From Pararobbsia alpina (GTDB taxonomy: Bacteria; Pseudomonadota; Gammaproteobacteria; Burkholderiales; Burkholderiaceae), in the NCBI RefSeq assembly GCF_902859895.1, contig NZ_CADIKM010000008.1, positions 156,964 to 220,963 on the forward strand: a DNA stretch of 64,000 nucleotides. Reading direction: 5' to 3'. Position 1 is the first letter of the stretch. The number at the start of each line of letters is the position of its first letter. The position numbers were made by a program, and so were the translations under genes. Shown piece after piece: positions 60,231 to 64,000 of the stretch. The notes beneath the pieces are model-generated. The model had not been told where the DNA came from, searched no databases, and worked only from the letters and a program-made list of their open reading frames with translations.

Positions 60231-61729
60231 CAGAACATGATCGGCAACCTGAACGTGACCGTGAGATCCGGCGTATCGCGTGTGAGCCCCGCGCCGACCG
60301 AAACGTTGAGGGTCATCTTCTTGCTCAGTGTGTAAGAGTAGCCTACGAGGAGGGTACCCAAGGTGGTACGCACGGAGCCCGGCACGGTCTGGCCGTTTTG
60401 CGTGGTCGGCCAGATGATGCTCTGGTCATAGCCGATGCTGAATGAGGCTTTCTCGTTGAGCGCGAGGCCCATGCCGAAGTTGAAGCCGAAGATATCGCCG
60501 GCATGCACGTCGCCAACGAATTGCTGCGCGCCATTGAGCAGCGTCAGGCTCACATCGCTGCGCGTGAAATTATGCAGGTAACTGAAGTTGCCGAAGAACA
60601 CAGCGGGGTCGGACGGCAGCAGCCAGGTAATGCCCGGCTGCAAGGCATAGAAGCCAGAACCGGTCGGCGACTCCAAGGGCAGCCCGGTGCCCGTCGTGTT
60701 CGCCACGCAGCGCGTGACGCAGTCGGTGACGACCGAGAACGGATCGCTACCGGTGCGTGACTTGAAGCGTAACCAGCCGATGTAATAGAGGCGATCGGCA
60801 CCACCGTCGTTGAACTGATAGCGCGCGGTCATTTCGATGTCGCCGATGTCATGGCCGCTTGCATTGAATACACCGTCTTGGGCCGACCCCTGGAAGATCT
60901 CCCGTTCGACGGTATCGGTCGAAGTCCATGCGTAGGGAATCCGCAGTTCGAGTTCGAAACGGTTGTTCACACCATAGCGGAAGGTCGCCGTGCCCGTGAG
61001 GGTGGTGGTCTTGATCTCGCGGACATCGATCAGTCCGATCAGCAGCGCGGGGATGATGGTGTAGCCGACCAGCGAGACGCGGTCGCTCGATGAATAGCCG
61101 TATTGCACCGAAGGCTCGAAGATGAGCTTGCCGGCCGGCGTCAGCACGCCCGGTTGTTCGAACAGCGGCGCGACCTCGGGCGGACGGGTGTCGCGCACGG
61201 GCGCCTGCCCGACCGGCTGCTCGGCATGTTGCTGCGCGGGTGGGGCTGAACCCGGCGCCGTCTGGCTCGCGGCGGCCCCGGCCACCGCGGCGGCGGCGGG
61301 ACTGGCTGTATTGACCCCGGTCGCGTTGCTGTTGCCGTTGGCAGTGCCGCTACCGCTTGCATTGGCGTTGGCACCACCGCCGCTCGCATTAGTGTTGCTG
61401 CCACCACCGCCGCTTCCGTCTGGCGAAGCACTTTGCGCACTGTCGATCGGCGGGGCTGCTTCAGTACCTTGTCCCGCTCCGCCGCGTGTGCTCTCGAGTG
61501 TCTTCGCGTCGAGCGCCCGCGTCAGTGCCTGGAAGCGTGCTTCCTGCGAATCGAGCTGCTGTTTCAAGGTGTTCAACTCTTTCGCACGCTGGTCGATCTC
61601 GCGACGCAATTCCTGCAGCGAAGTGACGGGATCCTGGTTCTCGAGTGCCTGACTATGTGCGAGCGAACTGACCAGCATCAGACATGACCCTCCCGCCGCT
61701 CCGATGCGCCGCCATTGACGTTGCTTCAT
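60230..61729 (-). CDS. Outer-membrane beta-barrel with N-terminal coiled coil (FapF-like)
   Basis: 499 aa. Signal peptide to about LAHSQA (residue 28); a charged coiled coil at about 35-80 (LQELRREIDQRAKELNTLKQ); a Ser/Gly/Asn/Ala-rich low-complexity linker at about 85-185; then a barrel of alternating strands from about 195 to a C-terminal Phe (RLPIMF), the usual outer-membrane insertion signal. The barrel belongs to the broad family annotated as phenol-degradation MetA transporters, which includes the amyloid exporter FapF. FapF of Pseudomonas is a trimeric barrel with an N-terminal coiled coil. Last gene of the operon, in the fapF position. Confidence 0.82.
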   Translation of the reverse strand: MKQRQWRRIGAAGGSCLMLVSSLAHSQALENQDPVTSLQELRREIDQRAKELNTLKQQLDSQEARFQALTRALDAKTLESTRGGAGQGTEAAPPIDSAQSASPDGSGGGGSNTNASGGGANANASGSGTANGNSNATGVNTASPAAAAVAGAAASQTAPGSAPPAQQHAEQPVGQAPVRDTRPPEVAPLFEQPGVLTPAGKLIFEPSVQYGYSSSDRVSLVGYTIIPALLIGLIDVREIKTTTLTGTATFRYGVNNRFELELRIPYAWTSTDTVEREIFQGSAQDGVFNASGHDIGDIEMTARYQFNDGGADRLYYIGWLRFKSRTGSDPFSVVTDCVTRCVANTTGTGLPLESPTGSGFYALQPGITWLLPSDPAVFFGNFSYLHNFTRSDVSLTLLNGAQQFVGDVHAGDIFGFNFGMGLALNEKASFSIGYDQSIIWPTTQNGQTVPGSVRTTLGTLLVGYSYTLSKKMTLNVSVGAGLTRDTPDLTVTFRLPIMF

Positions 61730-61840
61730 CGCCTGACCTCAGTCTTGTTCTCTATTGTTATCCGGGCTGGCCGCATGTTTGCCAGCCGGCTTGTCTCCTT
61801 TCACTTCCTCGTCGTTCTTCCGACGCGTTTCCGCCTCCTC

Positions 61841-62410
61841 CTAGCGGGGGGCCACCGCGTTGGCGATCCCCCTGTCCAGTGTCGATTGCAGGTTCAGCGC
61901 CTGATAGGCGCCCAGCGTGTTGACCGTCGCGTTGATGGTCGTCAAGGCCTTGATGGCCTGGTTGTTCAGCGTGTTCTGCACGATCGTGGCCGCGCCCGAC
62001 GTTGCGCCCGATGCCAGGTTCGCTACCGGCTGGAAGCTGTTGCCCGGCCCGTTCTGGACGAGGGTCGTCGTGCCGAGCGCGCTTGCCAGCGTTTGGGCCT
62101 GCTGGGGGGTGATCTGTGCGACGTTCGGAATGTTGAAGCTCGTCGTTGCGATGAGTTCGCCGTTGACGAACACCATGCGCTCGATGCCGAACGCGACATG
62201 GAGGCCCGGTGCGACATCGAAGCCGCCGCGCATTTCATCAAGCCGTGCGTCACTGAGCTTGATCTCGCTCAAGCCGGAGCTCAGATCGGGTTCGGATGAG
62301 GCAGTCGGCTCGGCGGGTCCGGGTCCTTCGGCTGACGGGACGGTCGCCCATGCCACGCTCGAGCCGAGCAGCAGACTCAGGCAGGCGAGGTTGCGTTGGT
62401 GCTTGTCCAT
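61841..62410 (-). CDS. Exported protein with double-glycine-type site, position of fapE
   Basis: 189 aa. Signal peptide (cut near AWATVP, residue 23); a Pro/Ser/Glu-rich spacer (24-50); then LSDARLDEMRGG at 52-63, which fits the C39 leader consensus at -12 (Leu), -11 (Ser), -7 (Leu), -4 (Met), -2 and -1 (Gly-Gly). The predicted mature part starts FDVAPG and holds GLHVAFGIERMVFVNG, then Asn/Gln-rich stretches (LVQNGPGNSF, TIVQNTLNNQ) and ends NLQSTLDRGIANAV. GAGGG ribosome site; 7 nt after the peptidase gene. A minor fibre component or chaperone is possible. Confidence 0.75.
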   Translation of the reverse strand: MDKHQRNLACLSLLLGSSVAWATVPSAEGPGPAEPTASSEPDLSSGLSEIKLSDARLDEMRGGFDVAPGLHVAFGIERMVFVNGELIATTSFNIPNVAQITPQQAQTLASALGTTTLVQNGPGNSFQPVANLASGATSGAATIVQNTLNNQAIKALTTINATVNTLGAYQALNLQSTLDRGIANAVAPR

Positions 62411-62417
62411 GGTGCCC

Positions 62418-63116
62418 TCAGAAATCGTTGATGCCGAACTTCGAATTGGTCACGTTTTGCAAACCTTCGCGCTGGACCGCAAGCCAGCGTGGCCCCTCGG
62501 GCGCGTAGCGCCAATCGCCGGGGTTGTTGAAGCGCGCATTGTTCTTGCGGTTGTGGATCACGAACAGCACGTTGTTGTCCCAGCGCGCTTCGAAGCTATC
62601 GCGCGGCAACGCGCGAGTGCCGAGTGCCGGATCGCCGACCAGCACGCGTCCATCACGCATTCCCTTGATGACGACGAAGTGGTGATAGCCGTTCTCGGAG
62701 ACCAAGGCGATGGCCGGCAACTGAGCTTGCTCGAGCTTCTCGAGCGGCGCTTCGAAACCGTCGGCGTCAAAGCCGTGCGCCGCGAGAAAACGCTTCATAT
62801 CGAGCAACGAGAAGCCTTCTTGACGAATCTTCGGCTGGTCGCCTTCGGCGAACATCTCCTGGAACGCAACTTGTTCGCTCATCGGGTAGCCGTACTGATA
62901 CGTGAGCAGCGTCGCGACGGCCGCCGAGCCGCAACTGAAGTCGTACTGCTGCCGTACGGTGCCGCGGAAGCGCGCCTCCTTGAGGCTCGTGACGCGCACG
63001 ACCTCCTGGCCGCCCGACGGATTCTGGATCGTGATCGAGTCCGCGCCGGCCAGCATCGGAACCACCGCAAGCGCGCACGCGAGCGCGCGGAGGTACCTAC
63101 TGCTGGAATTGAACAT
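62418..63116 (-). CDS. Periplasmic C39-family cysteine peptidase (FapD-like)
   Basis: 232 aa. A signal peptide (about 1-24) sends it to the periplasm; there is no ABC transporter domain. The C39 catalytic set is present: Gln57 with Cys62 (QQYDFSCGSAAVATLL), His146 (GYHHFVVIKG) and Asp162 (VGDPALGT). C39 domains classically cut after double-glycine leaders. In the Pseudomonas fap operon the fourth gene, fapD, is such a peptidase. The start overlaps the end of the upstream gene by 20 nt, indicating coupling. Confidence 0.88.
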   Translation of the reverse strand: MFNSSSRYLRALACALAVVPMLAGADSITIQNPSGGQEVVRVTSLKEARFRGTVRQQYDFSCGSAAVATLLTYQYGYPMSEQVAFQEMFAEGDQPKIRQEGFSLLDMKRFLAAHGFDADGFEAPLEKLEQAQLPAIALVSENGYHHFVVIKGMRDGRVLVGDPALGTRALPRDSFEARWDNNVLFVIHNRKNNARFNNPGDWRYAPEGPRWLAVQREGLQNVTNSKFGINDF

Positions 63117-63483
63117 TGACGATCGTCGCGTTCTGGATCAGAACGTTTGCGCCGGTGTTCTGGATCACCGTCGGCAGTCCGCTCGCGTTCGAGAACGAAC
63201 CTTCGCTGATCGCGTTATTTCCTGTGACGACCTGTACCGCACGCGTATTCGCCACGGTGCCATTGAGTTCCATATCGTTTTGTACGAGACCGCTGGCGCC
63301 TCGCAGCTCGTCGAGCGCTGTGGCACTCAGTGCGATGCCGATGTCGTTCGGCGCTTCGGGGCGGTTTTCCGACGTGGCGTCCGACGATGTGACGTCGGGC
63401 AAGGTTTGCGCGTGGGCTGCCGGGCCGGACAATCCCACAAGCAGCGGCACGATGGCCGCGACAATCGATCTGACCGAACACAT
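63097..63483 (-). CDS. Small exported protein with C39-type site and QN-rich end
   Basis: 128 aa from ATG 63483 (MCSVRSIVAA), preceded by GGGAGACAGGA; the open frame upstream is not signal-like. Signal peptide to about AAHAQ (26); an acidic spacer rich in Ser/Glu/Pro (27-50); then LSATALDELRGA at 52-63, the same site as in the 189-aa protein but with Gly-Ala at the cut. The mature end reads GLPTVIQNTGANVLIQNAT then IVNVQFQQ, matching the last residues of the upstream Gly-rich protein. Candidate nucleator or minor fibre subunit. Confidence 0.75.
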   Translation of the reverse strand: MCSVRSIVAAIVPLLVGLSGPAAHAQTLPDVTSSDATSENRPEAPNDIGIALSATALDELRGASGLVQNDMELNGTVANTRAVQVVTGNNAISEGSFSNASGLPTVIQNTGANVLIQNATIVNVQFQQ

Positions 63484-63588
63484 GGTCCTGTCTCCCAGTA
63501 CCACTCCATTCCGGCACAAAGCCCCGCGGGATGCCCCGCCCACGGGGATGGACTACCTCTACCTCAGGCGTAACGGCCTCCGTGGGGT

Positions 63589-64000
63589 TCAGTGACCGCC
63601 GACGTTGAGATTGGCCTGGACGTTGACGCTCTGTTGCACCAGCGATGCCAGACCGCTGTTCTGGTTGGCGATCATGATGCCAGCGGCGGATTGCCCGACG
63701 CTGGTCATGGTGTTCGACATGTTGAACGTGCCAGCGTCGACGGTTACTACACCGCCGCCACCGCCTGCTCCACCTGCCGCACCATTGCCGACACCACCAG
63801 TGCCCGTACCGCCGGCCGCACCTGCGCCGCCGACCGCACCGACTGCGCCGTCGCCCGCCGTCGCACTGCCGTTCGTTGCTGTGGTGCTTGAGCTGCCGTT
63901 GGTTGCCGAGCCGCCCGCACCGCCCGCACCGGCCGTTGCCGTGCCCGTGCCGCCAGCCGCACCTGCGCCGCCCGCACCGCCCGTTCCGCCGGAACCGCCG
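63589..64000 (-). CDS. Gly/Ala/Thr-rich exported fibre candidate, 5' end outside window
   Basis: Open on the minus strand from 64000 to a TGA at 63591; 136 residues visible. About 90 are low-complexity GGTG, GGAG, GAAGG and NGS-type units; the last 45 are ordered: VTVDAGTFNMSNTMTSVGQ, then AAGIMIANQNSGLASLVQQ and SVNVQANLNVGGH. The end shares QN(S/T)GxxxLxQ...VNVQ with the next gene's product. This composition and context suggest a secreted amyloid or adhesin subunit, in the fapB/fapC position. The N-terminus, where a signal peptide and a cleavage site would be, is not visible. Confidence 0.72.
   Translation of the reverse strand, partial: GGSGGTGGAGGAGAAGGTGTATAGAGGAGGSATNGSSSTTATNGSATAGDGAVGAVGGAGAAGGTGTGGVGNGAAGGAGGGGGVVTVDAGTFNMSNTMTSVGQSAAGIMIANQNSGLASLVQQSVNVQANLNVGGH

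Overview
The window is 64 kb of GC-rich chromosomal DNA from a betaproteobacterium, most likely Burkholderia sensu lato (Burkholderiaceae). The gene order lepA-lepB-rnc-era-recO-pdxJ-acpS-nagZ, the carA-carB-greA run, and the yhbY/rlmE-ftsH-folP-glmM-pstSCAB-phoUBR run, together with the protein sequences, all point that way. No rRNA, insertion sequence or CRISPR array is seen. Four tRNA genes are present (Gly-GCC, Cys-GCA, Val-CAC, Pro-UGG). Genus or species cannot be fixed from the sequence alone.

Layout. 1-8.2 kb: translation, protein export, RNA processing and cofactor genes on the + strand. 8.2-12 kb, minus strand: an NtrC-type response regulator with damaged AAA+ motifs behind a sigma-54-type promoter, then efp and its rhamnosyltransferase earP. 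12-15.5 kb: uvrC, pgsA, tRNA-Gly and tRNA-Cys. 15.5-16.8 kb: a copper-delivery pair (Sco and PCuAC) for cytochrome oxidase assembly. 17-22.7 kb: trehalose synthesis (otsBA), an ABC exporter and a glycosyltransferase. 22.8-24.7 kb is the accessory patch: small exported and hydrophilic proteins, a RelE/HigB-type toxin with an XRE antitoxin, and a remnant HTH gene. 24.8-29.6 kb: the giant NAD-glutamate dehydrogenase. 29.8-35.2 kb: tRNA-Val, dnaQ, rnhA, a methyltransferase, gloB and a LysM transglycosylase. 35.4-47.1 kb: carAB, greA, a DUF4149 protein, yhbY, rlmE, ftsH, folP and glmM.

47.2-59.6 kb is a phosphate block. A Pho box precedes pstSCAB-phoU-phoB-phoR, followed by convergent ppk, divergent ppx, an OlsB-type ornithine-lipid acyltransferase and a SixA-type phosphohistidine phosphatase. 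These cover phosphate uptake and sensing, polyphosphate turnover and a phosphorus-free membrane lipid. A 25-unit 7-bp tandem repeat lies between sixA and tRNA-Pro.

60.2-64 kb (minus strand, running off the window end) is the most interesting part. It reads, in transcription order: a Gly/Ala-rich exported protein (5' end missing), a small exported protein, a periplasmic C39 peptidase, a second small exported protein and an outer-membrane beta-barrel with an N-terminal coiled coil. The peptidase-to-barrel order matches the D-E-F part of the Pseudomonas Fap functional-amyloid operon. Unlike the Pseudomonas fibre proteins as I recall them, both small exported proteins carry a double-glycine-type cleavage motif (LSxxxLDExRG followed by G or A) at residues 52-63, the kind of site C39 peptidases cut. 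This looks like a Fap-related amyloid or adhesin export system in which a Sec-exported C39 peptidase matures its operon partners in the periplasm.
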